Positions 10,310 to 19,406 of a DNA stretch of 64,000 nt are shown here, piece by piece. The DNA is from Thermosipho affectus (GTDB taxonomy: Bacteria; Thermotogota; Thermotogae; Thermotogales; Fervidobacteriaceae): the NCBI RefSeq assembly GCF_001990485.1, contig NZ_LBFC01000022.1, forward strand, positions 62,001-126,000. Direction: 5' to 3'. The position numbers were made by a program, and so were the translations under genes. The notes below the pieces were generated by a model. It had not been told where the DNA came from. It saw nothing but the letters and a program-made list of their open reading frames with translations, and ran no database searches. Position 1 is the stretch's first letter; each line of letters opens with the position of its first letter.

Positions 10310-12367
10310 ATGGGTGCTGTTGATAAAAAAAGAACTCTTACTCTGATAGGACATAATAGTTGTGGTAAAAGCATACTTTTATCTGCGATGTTGGTAAATG
10401 GAGGAAAGATTGATAAAGTTGGAAATAAAGAAGTAGATTTTGATCCCATTGAAGTAGAAAGAGGCTCAAGTATTTCTTCACACGTTGCAAAATTTGATTT
10501 TAATGGATATCAATTTACTGTTATTGATACACCGGGTTTTAGTGATTTTGTTGGTGATGTTATAAATGCGATATTTGTTGCCGAAAATATAGTTTCAGTG
10601 GTTAATGCAACAGCTGGAGTTGAAATTCAAACTGAAAGAACATGGAGTATAGCTGAGGAATTAAAAAAACCTATATCGGTGTTTATTAATCAGCTGGACA
10701 AAGAAAGGGCAAATTTTGAAGAAGCATTAGATAGTTTAAAAGAAAGATTTGAAAGAAAGTTTGTTCCAGTTTTTTACCCTATAGGTAAAGAAGATAGCTT
10801 TACGGGTATTGTAAATGTATTTTCGGGAGAAGCATTTGTTTACGAAAGTGGGAAGGCAAAAAAAATAGATATTCCCGAAGAACTAAAAGATAAAGTAGAA
10901 GAGTTAAGATCATCCATGATTGAAGATATAGTTTCTTTGGATGAGGAATTAATGGAAAGATATTTTGCAGATGAAGATATTAGTTCTGAAGAGCTTTTAA
11001 AAACTTTGAAAATTGGTTATAAAAATGGTGAAATTGTTCCAGTATTTTGTGGCTCTGCCGAAAAAAATATAGGTGTTGATAAATTTTTGGAAGTAATGTC
11101 AATTTTAGGTGTAAATCCACTAGAAGGAAATGCGTATAAAGCAGTTCTTGAATCTGGTGATGAAGTTGAGATTCTTCCATCAGAAGGTGAGCCCGTTGTT
11201 GCATACACCTTTAAAGCGATAGTGGATCAATTTGTCGGTAAGTTGAGCTTTTTGAAAGTAATTAGTGGAAAATTAACCGCAGGTGATACACTTGTTAATG
11301 TTAATAGAGGGGTAAATGAAAAAATTGGGCATATTTACTATCCTGTATTAAAAAATACAGAAGAAACTTCTGAAGCAACTTGTGGGGATATTATTGTTAT
11401 TCCAAAATTGAAAGAGAGTGCCATTGGAGATACAATGACTCATAAAGATAGAAGATTAAAGATTGTATTACCTGAATTCCCAGAGCCAATGATTTCAAGG
11501 AGTATAAATCCAAAATCCAAGTCAGATATTGATAAAATTAGTAATGGACTTGCAAGACTTGCAGATTCTGATCCAACGTTTAGTTGGGAGTTTGATCCTG
11601 AAACTTCGGAAACAGTTATTTCGGGTATTGGAAATATTCATTTGGATGTAATGGTTGAAAGATTAAAGAACATATTTGGTGTAGATGTTGAAGTTGGAAA
11701 GCCAAAGATTGCATATAGAGAAACAATTACTGGAAAGGCGATTGGTGAACATAAACATAAGAAGCAAACAGGCGGGCATGGTCAATATGGACATGTGAAA
11801 ATTGAAATAGAGCCAGTTGAAAGAGGAAAAGGGTTTGAATTTGTTGATAAAATAGTTGGAGGGGTAATTCCTAAAAACTTTATTCCATCTGTTGAAAAAG
11901 GAATCAAAGAGGCTATGAAAAAAGGATCACTTGCAGGATTTCCTGTAGTTGATATTAGGGTTACATTGTTTGATGGCTCGTATCATGAAGTTGATTCTTC
12001 TGATATTTCTTTCCAAATAGCTGCAATACAGGCATTTAGGAAGGCTTTTGAACAAGCAAGACCCGTATTACTTGAACCTATAATGGAAGTTTTTGTATTT
12101 GTACCAGATGAAAATGCAGGAGATGTAATGGGAGAAATTAGTTCAAGAAGAGGTAGACCACATGGAATGGAACCTGCAGGAAAAGGAGTTACAAAGGTAA
12201 CAGCTGAAGTGCCACTTGCAGAGATGTTGGATTTCTCGGGTAGACTTTCTTCTATCACAAGTGGTAGAGGATATTTCACTATGAAATTTTCGAAATATGA
12301 TATTGTTCCGCCAAACGTTCAAGAAAAAATTATTCAAGAAAGAAAAAGAGAAATGGAACAAGAATAA
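10310..12367 (+). CDS. Elongation factor G-like GTPase (EF-G paralogue)
   Basis: 685 residues with the complete EF-G domain order: GTPase domain, domain II, domains III/IV, and a C-terminal domain ending in GRGYFTMKFSKYDIVPPNVQ. G1 is GHNSCGKS at 14-21. G3 reads DTPGF at 73-77, with Phe where EF-G has the catalytic His (DTPGH). G4 reads NQLD at 127-130 rather than NKxD. These differences fit the EF-G-like branch, whose role is unsettled, rather than the main translocase. Start ATG follows GGAGGTGG. It is a single-gene unit with its own promoter and terminator. Confidence 0.9.
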   Translation: MGAVDKKRTLTLIGHNSCGKSILLSAMLVNGGKIDKVGNKEVDFDPIEVERGSSISSHVAKFDFNGYQFTVIDTPGFSDFVGDVINAIFVAENIVSVVNATAGVEIQTERTWSIAEELKKPISVFINQLDKERANFEEALDSLKERFERKFVPVFYPIGKEDSFTGIVNVFSGEAFVYESGKAKKIDIPEELKDKVEELRSSMIEDIVSLDEELMERYFADEDISSEELLKTLKIGYKNGEIVPVFCGSAEKNIGVDKFLEVMSILGVNPLEGNAYKAVLESGDEVEILPSEGEPVVAYTFKAIVDQFVGKLSFLKVISGKLTAGDTLVNVNRGVNEKIGHIYYPVLKNTEETSEATCGDIIVIPKLKESAIGDTMTHKDRRLKIVLPEFPEPMISRSINPKSKSDIDKISNGLARLADSDPTFSWEFDPETSETVISGIGNIHLDVMVERLKNIFGVDVEVGKPKIAYRETITGKAIGEHKHKKQTGGHGQYGHVKIEIEPVERGKGFEFVDKIVGGVIPKNFIPSVEKGIKEAMKKGSLAGFPVVDIRVTLFDGSYHEVDSSDISFQIAAIQAFRKAFEQARPVLLEPIMEVFVFVPDENAGDVMGEISSRRGRPHGMEPAGKGVTKVTAEVPLAEMLDFSGRLSSITSGRGYFTMKFSKYDIVPPNVQEKIIQERKREMEQE

Positions 12368-12382
12368 TAAGTTTTAAATCTT

Positions 12383-12409
12383 GCGGGGCTAAAAGCCCCG
12401 CATTTTTTT
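12383..12409 (+). terminator. Rho-independent terminator after the EF-G-like gene
   Basis: GCGGGGCT (12383-12390) pairs with AGCCCCGC (12394-12401) across a three-base loop and is followed by ATTTTTTTA. This GC-rich stem in AT-rich sequence separates the GTPase gene from the flagellar operon. Confidence 0.95.
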
Positions 12410-12470
12410 AAGGAATAATTGTAGGTTGTGTAGAAAAATTTACTTGGAAAAGAATATTTGGAGGTTGAAT

Positions 12471-13418
12471 ATGGAGAAGAAAAACAAACTTCTAAAATTT
12501 CTAATAGCGTTTGTTATAGCAGTTTTAGTTATTTCGGAAATTTTGTTGTTTTCTTATTTTAATTTTTTATTAAAAAATGTATATGGTGTGGATGAATCAT
12601 TGTTTTCAAATTTCAAGAGTTATGCTGCGTATTTGTTGAATAAAGTACCTATTTTAAATAGGTATGTAAAGTATGAGTCATTAAGTGTAAATGAACCCAA
12701 AAAGTACTTTACAGAAATATTTGAAAGTTATAAGAAAAATATAGAGGGGTTAATTAAGCAATCGGAAGAAAAATTGAAAGAGGCAGAAAAATTAAGAAAA
12801 CAAAACGAAATTTTATACAATTCACTTAAAAGAATAGAGGATGAATGGAAAGAGAAAAAAATAAGTGAAGAATTATCCAAAACAAAAGTTTTTGATACTG
12901 CTAAGAATTTAAATAAATTAGTTGAAATTTTTAAAAATGGAGATGCAAATGAATTGGTACCGTTGATGAATAGTAAAGATGTGAATGTAGAGACATTAGC
13001 TGTAGTTTTTCAGCAGTTAGCTCCAGACTTAAGGAGTGAAATGGTACAAGCACTTGCAAAAGTAAATCCAACAAAAGCAGCTGCGGTTGTTAATAAAATT
13101 TACAATGTAAATGAAATTCTTAGTAATTTAAATGAAAAATTGGAATTTTTGAAAAAAGAGATTGATAAATTGTACACATTACAAAGTCAGTTGATATCAC
13201 TTGAAGGATTTAACAAAGCAGTAAAAGGATATTTATCTTCATTAAGTGAAAACGAGATTTACTCAATGATTAATTTATACAAGGATTCTCCTAGAATTGT
13301 ATATTATCTGCTATCTAATGTGGATGTCTCAATTACAAAAAGGATTTTAAAACGTTTAAAAGATGAAAATGAGAAACTTTTTGTTGAGTTAATAAAATTA
13401 GGTGGTGGAATAGAATGA
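12471..13418 (+). CDS. MotE-like flagellar protein (MgtE-N/FliG-like domain)
   Basis: About 315 residues: a cytoplasmic N terminus, one membrane helix (about 8-28), a long charged coiled coil (about 95-145), then a helical region (IFKNGDANELVPLM, VFQQLAPDLRSEMVQAL, VNPTKAAAVV) resembling the MgtE-N/FliG-like domain of MotE, a chaperone for MotB-type stators. The ATG at 12471 is chosen because GGAGG lies just upstream; the in-frame start at 12426 has no ribosome site. It heads a ten-gene flagellar operon that also encodes MotA/MotB and overlaps fliK by four bases. The call rests on architecture and context. Confidence 0.7.
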   Translation: MEKKNKLLKFLIAFVIAVLVISEILLFSYFNFLLKNVYGVDESLFSNFKSYAAYLLNKVPILNRYVKYESLSVNEPKKYFTEIFESYKKNIEGLIKQSEEKLKEAEKLRKQNEILYNSLKRIEDEWKEKKISEELSKTKVFDTAKNLNKLVEIFKNGDANELVPLMNSKDVNVETLAVVFQQLAPDLRSEMVQALAKVNPTKAAAVVNKIYNVNEILSNLNEKLEFLKKEIDKLYTLQSQLISLEGFNKAVKGYLSSLSENEIYSMINLYKDSPRIVYYLLSNVDVSITKRILKRLKDENEKLFVELIKLGGGIE

Positions 13419-15625
13419 ATCTTTTAAAACAACTTATTGCTAATAACGTTGAAATGAATCATGGTAAAAATGTAAAATTAAAAAGCCAAAAAGAAAGTAA
13501 TAGCGCTTTTAAACAATTAGTAGAGGAAAAAAAGAAAATTTTTGGAAAAACAGTTTCAAAAGAAATATTAAGGCTACAAGATGAACCTTTTGTAGATGAA
13601 AAAAAATTACTAAAGCATGTTATAGAAAGTTTGGAAACTTCTGTTAGTACTAAGAACTTAACAGAAGACGTTAAAGATAAGTTTTCAAATGTTGTTTTCG
13701 AAAGAAAAAATGGAGAGAATTCAAAAAAGAAAGAATATAAATTTAGTAATATGGATGGTAAAAAAGAAATTTTACCACGAGACGAAAAAACCATGCTGCA
13801 AGAAAAAAAGATAGTTAATATTTTTGAGAAAAAGGAAATCTTAGAGTTAGACAGATTAAAGTCGGAAAGATCAGAGGAAAAAAACGTAAAAAATAGTATT
13901 TTAAGAAAGATGATTAGTGATATAAAGGAAAATAATGAAAAGTTACTCGTCTTAAAAAGTAAAAAAGATGGAAAAGTAAAAATTATAAGTAAAGTTTTTG
14001 TTGAAAATGATATTGTTGAAAAGAAAAATTTTATAAAAGAAAATACAAATACTTTAAAAAAAGAAATTACAAAATTAAAAAAAGAACCATTGGAAACAGG
14101 GAAAGATCAGAAGTTTTTTGATATCTCAAAGAAAGATGAAAAATTAAAAAATTTACGGAGAAATGTTATAAAGAGTAAAGTAGTTGAAAATAGTAAAGTA
14201 ATTGAAAAAAAGGAGGATATATCTCCTTTCCATTCAATAGAAAAAACTTATTTGAATGTAAAAGAATATGTAAATGGACTCAATGAAGATGGAATTTTTC
14301 AAGGTGATTTTGTTGGTGATATTAAGAAAAATATAACAAGTGAAAATATAAAAAATAATGATAAAAAGAAAAATATAATTCTAAATTCTTCAAAGAAGAT
14401 GGATGTTAAAAATATTAAAGCTGTTAAGTATAGTAAAGCTAAAGAAGTGAAAAAATTGGATGTTCCTGCAAAAATAGGCAAAGAGATAGAAAAAAAAGAA
14501 ACTAAGATAAATTTAAAAGTGCAAGAAGTTATAACGAATTTTTTAGAAAAGTTAGAAGGGAAAGAATCTTATCTTTTAGAAAACAATCAAGTGAGCTTAA
14601 ATGTGGATATTAAGGATTTAAGATTGTTGTGTGAAAATGTAAAACATTTAAAAAATATTAAAATAAAAGATGTGAAGTTACCAAAGGATACCCCACCCAA
14701 GATTAAAGTAATTTTTACAAATGAGAATAACCTAGAAAAAAAGCTATTAAAAAGAGATGTAATATTGAATAGGAGTATAATTTTAAATAAAAAAAAGGAT
14801 GTAGTTTACTTTTTCAAAGACAAAATATTTAGAATTGGAAATAAGACTATAAATTCTTTAATATTAATACCTATTTCTATGACAAATGAGAAATTATCCC
14901 CAATAATTAGAGAAAAAAATCCTCCAAAGACAAATGAAATTAATAGAAGGGTTAAAATTTTAGAGCGGTTTATTAGGGAAAACAATGTTTTTTTGAAGAA
15001 TAATATAAAGGGGGATAGTGAACATAAGTTGAAAATAGAATTTATTTTTGAAAGCGAAAGAAATATAAAAAAACATGTAGCACGTAAGGAAGTTAATCCA
15101 AAAATTTCCAATGAAATTTTCAAATATCAAGCAAGAAAATTATATAAGATGCCAAAATATGAAGAAGTGCATACGAAAATTGATCTTTTGAATAATACAG
15201 AGAAGGCGAACAATTTACATGTAATTAGAACAGAACTAGAATCTCAAAATAGAAACATAGAGGAAATTTACAAAAAAATTACGGAGATGATAGAGAATAA
15301 AGGAAGTTATAAAGAAAAAGCAATAATTGATTTAAAACATCCAGCTTTTGGCAAGCTTGAGGTTAATTTGGAAAAAGTGGATAACGAAGTAGTTATAAGA
15401 TTTGTTTTTGAAAATAAAGAATCAAGAGATATTGTAGAAAAAGGATTACACAATTTAAGGGAAAGATTTAATAATATAGGGCTTGAGATCAAAGAATATT
15501 CTTTTGAAGTTAAAGAAGAACAAGAATGGTATGAAGAAGAAAAACAAGACAAAGGAAATGAACAAAATAGAAAGCAAAAAAAGAGGTGGGTGAAAGATAA
15601 TGATGAACTGGATACAAATGAATAA
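13415..15625 (+). CDS. fliK: Flagellar hook-length control protein FliK
   Basis: 736 residues. Roughly 1-600 are low-complexity and extremely rich in Lys, Glu, Asn and Ile, consistent with a flexible ruler segment. The C-terminal substrate-specificity-switch domain (about 620-710) is recognisable from LKHPAFGKLEVNLEK, DIVEKGLHNLRERFNNIGLEIKE, matching the FliK Flg_hook consensus. It sits between the MotE-like gene and flgD, the common fliK-flgD-flgE order. The protein is longer than the enteric homologue (about 400). It overlaps flgD by 26 bases in another frame. Confidence 0.85.
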   Translation: MNLLKQLIANNVEMNHGKNVKLKSQKESNSAFKQLVEEKKKIFGKTVSKEILRLQDEPFVDEKKLLKHVIESLETSVSTKNLTEDVKDKFSNVVFERKNGENSKKKEYKFSNMDGKKEILPRDEKTMLQEKKIVNIFEKKEILELDRLKSERSEEKNVKNSILRKMISDIKENNEKLLVLKSKKDGKVKIISKVFVENDIVEKKNFIKENTNTLKKEITKLKKEPLETGKDQKFFDISKKDEKLKNLRRNVIKSKVVENSKVIEKKEDISPFHSIEKTYLNVKEYVNGLNEDGIFQGDFVGDIKKNITSENIKNNDKKKNIILNSSKKMDVKNIKAVKYSKAKEVKKLDVPAKIGKEIEKKETKINLKVQEVITNFLEKLEGKESYLLENNQVSLNVDIKDLRLLCENVKHLKNIKIKDVKLPKDTPPKIKVIFTNENNLEKKLLKRDVILNRSIILNKKKDVVYFFKDKIFRIGNKTINSLILIPISMTNEKLSPIIREKNPPKTNEINRRVKILERFIRENNVFLKNNIKGDSEHKLKIEFIFESERNIKKHVARKEVNPKISNEIFKYQARKLYKMPKYEEVHTKIDLLNNTEKANNLHVIRTELESQNRNIEEIYKKITEMIENKGSYKEKAIIDLKHPAFGKLEVNLEKVDNEVVIRFVFENKESRDIVEKGLHNLRERFNNIGLEIKEYSFEVKEEQEWYEEEKQDKGNEQNRKQKKRWVKDNDELDTNE

Positions 15626-16265
15626 TATTTATCCAATGGAAAATTCAAAAAATCACGGTGTAAAAAAAGAGTTAGACAAGGAAGCGTTTTTAGAACTATT
15701 AGTTACTCAATTAAAAAATCAGGATCCTTTAGAGCCATTAAAAGATAGGGAGTTTATTGCTCAAATGACGCAGTTATCTACACTTGAACAAATTACAAAT
15801 ATGAGTGAGTCAGTTCAAAAATTTGTTGAAAGTTCAGCATCGTTGTATAGAGCACAAGTTTCATCTATGGTGGGAAAGTATGCTGTTGTAAAGTCGAATA
15901 TTATTGAGTTAAAAAACGGTGTGACAAATACCCAAGTTTTTAAATTAGAAGAACCTTCGCATGTAATTTTAAAGATATACGATGAAAATGGGAAAATTGT
16001 TAAAGAGGAAGACCTTGGAAATTTGGAAGCAGGTATGCAGACCTTTTTATGGGACGGTAGGAACAATGACGGAGTTGCTTTACCAGATGGGATTTATAAT
16101 TTTGGACTTTATACGGTACAACCTGATGGAAGTTTAAGTGAAATTTCAGCTATGGATGGTGGAAAAGTTGAAGCAGTGCAGTTTAAAGATAATGATGTAT
16201 ATGTACTTGTGAATGGGAATTTGTATCCGATAAATTCAATAATAGAAATTTCTGAAGAGGGGTGA
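15600..16265 (+). CDS. flgD: Flagellar hook capping protein FlgD
   Basis: Scaffold cap needed for hook polymerisation; it is exported and later discarded. 221 residues. The N-terminal export/FlgD domain has DKEAFLELLVTQLKNQDPLEPLKDREFIAQMTQLSTLEQ, the canonical signature (split here only by reading). It is followed by an Ig-like FlgD domain (about 105-170: LKIYDENGKIV, FLWDGRNNDG, LPDGIYNF). GAGGTGG lies ten bases before ATG 15600, inside the fliK end. A second ATG at 15603 is also possible. Confidence 0.95.
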   Translation: MMNWIQMNNIYPMENSKNHGVKKELDKEAFLELLVTQLKNQDPLEPLKDREFIAQMTQLSTLEQITNMSESVQKFVESSASLYRAQVSSMVGKYAVVKSNIIELKNGVTNTQVFKLEEPSHVILKIYDENGKIVKEEDLGNLEAGMQTFLWDGRNNDGVALPDGIYNFGLYTVQPDGSLSEISAMDGGKVEAVQFKDNDVYVLVNGNLYPINSIIEISEEG

Positions 16266-16270
16266 AATAG

Positions 16271-18388
16271 ATGATAAGATCAATTTACAGTGGAGTAACT
16301 GGTCTTCAAGGATTTCAACAGGCTATTGATGTCGTAGGAAATAATATTGCAAATGTCAGTACAATAGGTTTTAAAGCATCGCGCGTAACTTATGCAACAA
16401 CTTTTTCTCAGGTTTTGGAGTTGTCAAAAAGGGCAACAGAGCTTACAGGTGGGACAAATCCAAAGCAAATAGGCTATGGTGTAAAAGTTGCATCAATAGA
16501 TAAGATAATGTCTCAAGGGAGTTTTCAAAACACGGGGAAAAAAACTGATCTTGCAATTCAAGGAGATGGTTTTTTTATTCTAAGAGATGGTACAGGAAAG
16601 ACATATTATACTAGAGCGGGGAACTTTGATTTAGATGTGAATGGTACAATTATACAACCAACTTCAGGGTTAAAATTGCAGGGATGGATAGCCGAACCAG
16701 ATCCAGAATCTGGCAAAAGATATGTAGATACAAATAAACCAATATCAGATATCCAAATTTCTGCTGGACTTTCTATGTCTGCAAAGAAGACTACTTCTAT
16801 GACTGTGGCAAATAATTTAGATGCAAGAGTTGGCCCAGGTAAAACTGTTATGACATTGTCAGGTTACGGAGGAACTTCTGTAAATGTAAAGATAATTTTC
16901 GATAGAGATAAGGGAGGTTTACAGGATCCATTTGCAGATTATCAAATTTATAGAGCAAAAGTATACAGTGGAACAGATGATAATATCGATGGAGAGATAT
17001 ATATGAAATTTGACAAATTTGGTAATGTTGTACAATCTGGTGCAATAAAGCAAAAGTTGAGTGTTACAGCAACGACTGATGGAAGTGTTAATTTAAGTGG
17101 AATAGGTCAGGAGGATGGAAATTACACATTTATTATCAGAGATTCTAGTGGCAAAATTTTGGATGTTCAAACTGCTAGTGTAAGTTCAGGAACTACAATT
17201 GTTGCTTCTGATCAAATAAAGAATGGTAGTGATTATGTGATAGAAGTTGCAAAAGATGTTGTTGATCTTGCAACTCCTGGGTTTATCGCATCAACGGAAA
17301 ATGGAACGGTGGTTTCAACTAATCAGTTGGATTTCACATATAACGGAGCAGATATTTCTTCCAATGCAAAAGTATTTGTTAGAGATTCAAACGGTAATTT
17401 GGTTGCACAATATGATTTTACTTCTGGTTTGATAAATGGTACAAACTATAGTTTGACGGGTGTTTTTGATCCAGCAGAGACTTATACGGTGGAAGTTTAT
17501 AACGGTTCGACTGTAAATAGTCTAGTAGTTCCTGGAAGTGGTGAACCTAGATTTTACGAAGCGGATAATCCTACTAATTTTTCTGTTACAGATTTTAATT
17601 CACCATTTTATACAACATCGGTGCAGGTATATGATACGCTTGGTAACGCGTATACATTATATATAGATTTCGTAAAACTTTCTGCAAATTACAACGATGG
17701 TTCTGCAAATTATAAAAATGCTTGGGCATTTAGAGTAAGGAGTGCTTCGGGAGAGAATGTAAAATATTTAAGTAATTACGATACTGGGCAAGAGATAACA
17801 AGTGGTACAACTGGTGTTATGACTTTTGATGAGAGTGGAAGGTATACAGGATTGTATGCTTTTGATCCAATAACTGGTCAGATAAATCGTGGAGAATCTA
17901 TTGATGCAATTAAATTTAATGCTGCAGAAAACGGAGATGGGGAAGTAAAAATTAAATTGAATCTGACTGGTATAACGCAGTTTGCTGCAACCTCTGATGC
18001 TTATGTTGTTGAACAAAACGGAAATGCTCAAGGTACTTTGGAGTCTTTCTCAATTGCAGAAAATGGAGATATAATTGGTACATTTAGTAATGGACTTACT
18101 GATAAACTTGGGAAGGTAGCACTTGCTATTTTTAATAATCCTGCGGGTCTTTTGGAGGCAGGGAACTCTCTTTACACGGAAAGTGCGAATAGTGGAAGCG
18201 CAATAATTAGACAACCTGGATTTGGGGGTTCTGGTGCATTGATTTCTGGAGCACTTGAAATGTCAAATGTAGATTTGTCCGAAGAGTTTACAAAATTAAT
18301 AATTGCTCAGAGAGGTTTTCAAGCAAATGCGAGAGTTGTAACTACTGCTGATCAAATTCTTCAAGAAGTAGTGAATTTAAGACGATAA
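16271..18388 (+). CDS. flgE: Flagellar hook protein FlgE, enlarged
   Basis: 705 residues; structural subunit of the hook. The N terminus has the axial-protein motif (GLQGFQQAIDVVGNNIANV, then STIGFKASR), and the C terminus ends with the coiled segment AQRGFQANARVVTTADQIL. The centre is enlarged and surface exposed in homologues. Residues about 262-333 and 347-418 look like two copies of one beta-rich module, each with an RDS-G-L/I strand and a Y-V/I-EV strand. GAGGGGTG lies before the ATG. It is followed by flbD, as in many flagellar operons. Confidence 0.95.
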   Translation: MIRSIYSGVTGLQGFQQAIDVVGNNIANVSTIGFKASRVTYATTFSQVLELSKRATELTGGTNPKQIGYGVKVASIDKIMSQGSFQNTGKKTDLAIQGDGFFILRDGTGKTYYTRAGNFDLDVNGTIIQPTSGLKLQGWIAEPDPESGKRYVDTNKPISDIQISAGLSMSAKKTTSMTVANNLDARVGPGKTVMTLSGYGGTSVNVKIIFDRDKGGLQDPFADYQIYRAKVYSGTDDNIDGEIYMKFDKFGNVVQSGAIKQKLSVTATTDGSVNLSGIGQEDGNYTFIIRDSSGKILDVQTASVSSGTTIVASDQIKNGSDYVIEVAKDVVDLATPGFIASTENGTVVSTNQLDFTYNGADISSNAKVFVRDSNGNLVAQYDFTSGLINGTNYSLTGVFDPAETYTVEVYNGSTVNSLVVPGSGEPRFYEADNPTNFSVTDFNSPFYTTSVQVYDTLGNAYTLYIDFVKLSANYNDGSANYKNAWAFRVRSASGENVKYLSNYDTGQEITSGTTGVMTFDESGRYTGLYAFDPITGQINRGESIDAIKFNAAENGDGEVKIKLNLTGITQFAATSDAYVVEQNGNAQGTLESFSIAENGDIIGTFSNGLTDKLGKVALAIFNNPAGLLEAGNSLYTESANSGSAIIRQPGFGGSGALISGALEMSNVDLSEEFTKLIIAQRGFQANARVVTTADQILQEVVNLRR

Positions 18389-18405
18389 AATAAGGGGTGA
18401 AGTGT

Positions 18406-18618
18406 ATTATCTTACTTACTTTTTTAAATAAGAAAAAATTTTATCTTAATGCAGAGTACATTGAAAAAGTAGAAGCTTTGCCTGATACAACTATTACACT
18501 CTACAATGGGAAAAAGTATATTGTATTGGAAAGTGTGGAGGAAGTAATTGAAGAAATAATGGAATATAGAAGAAGAATTTTGAGTATTCCCCCTTTATAT
18601 AAGGATGGTGAGGAATAA
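18406..18618 (+). CDS. flbD: Flagellar protein FlbD, apparent ATT start
   Basis: About 70 residues. FlbD-family proteins typically begin M-I-x-L-T-x-LNG and have PDTxITLxNGKKYVVxES. Here IILLTFLNKKKFYLN and PDTTITLYNGKKYIVLES match. The only upstream conventional start in frame, GTG 18397, lies inside the AAGGGGTG ribosome site. Alignment to the family and a five- to six-base spacing point to ATT at 18406. If ATT is not used, the protein begins at 18397 with three extra residues. The function in the flagellar operon is poorly defined. It overlaps motA by one base. Confidence 0.85.
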   Translation: MILLTFLNKKKFYLNAEYIEKVEALPDTTITLYNGKKYIVLESVEEVIEEIMEYRRRILSIPPLYKDGEE

Positions 18619-19406
18619 TGGATATAGCATTACTGGGTGGTATGGGTTTGGCCTTTATTATGGTTATTTATGGTATTATATCCGGTGGAGGTGACTTTGC
18701 GGCTTTTATCAATATTCCATCAATAGTTATAGTCATTGGTGGTTCGATAGGTGCTGCAGTTGCTGCAAATCCTAAAGATATAGCTTTTAAATTTGTCCAA
18801 GTTGCACTAGAGTCTTTAAAAGAACCAAAGACTGACTATGTAAATCTTTTGAAAACTTTGGTTTCGTTATCTGAAAAAGCTAGAAGGGAAGGACTTTTAT
18901 CCCTAGAGGAAAATATTGAACAACTTGAAGATCCATTTATGAAAAAAGGGTTACAATTATTGGTTGATGGTACTGAACCAGAAGTTTTAAAGTCTATGAT
19001 GGAAATTGAAATAGAAGTTGCTTCAAGTGAAATGAATTTGAAAAAAGGGTTATTTGATGCAATTGGAGCATATGCTCCTGCTTTTGGTATGATAGGTACT
19101 TTGATTGGTTTAATACAAATGCTTAAAAGTTTGAATGATCCAAATTCTTTAGGTCCATCTATGGCAGTTGCACTTATTACTACGCTATATGGTTCAATAA
19201 TGGCTAATGCCTTTGCGTTGCCAATTTCAGAGAAAATAGGAAAAAGAATATTAAATATGGAATTAGAAAAAAACATGATATTAGAAGGTATTTTATCAAT
19301 TCAAGCTGGAGAAAATCCAAGAATATTAGAAGAAAAATTAAAGGCGTTCTTACCTCAAGCGGCTAAAGCACAATACGAGGCATCTACTCAGGAGGCAAGT
19401 GCATAA
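18618..19406 (+). CDS. motA: Flagellar motor stator MotA
   Basis: 262 residues with four membrane helices: two near the N terminus, a large cytoplasmic loop (about 60-150) and two near 150-200. GAYAPAFGMIGTLIGLIQML holds the conserved proline-containing third helix that couples ion flow to torque. MotA pairs with MotB in the inner membrane. TAATG couplings join it to flbD upstream and motB downstream. Length and topology are typical. Confidence 0.95.
   Translation: MDIALLGGMGLAFIMVIYGIISGGGDFAAFINIPSIVIVIGGSIGAAVAANPKDIAFKFVQVALESLKEPKTDYVNLLKTLVSLSEKARREGLLSLEENIEQLEDPFMKKGLQLLVDGTEPEVLKSMMEIEIEVASSEMNLKKGLFDAIGAYAPAFGMIGTLIGLIQMLKSLNDPNSLGPSMAVALITTLYGSIMANAFALPISEKIGKRILNMELEKNMILEGILSIQAGENPRILEEKLKAFLPQAAKAQYEASTQEASA

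Noticed and set aside
17247-17432. Alternative plus-strand frame inside flgE
   Set aside because: An internal shifted frame without a ribosome site; flgE itself is continuous.
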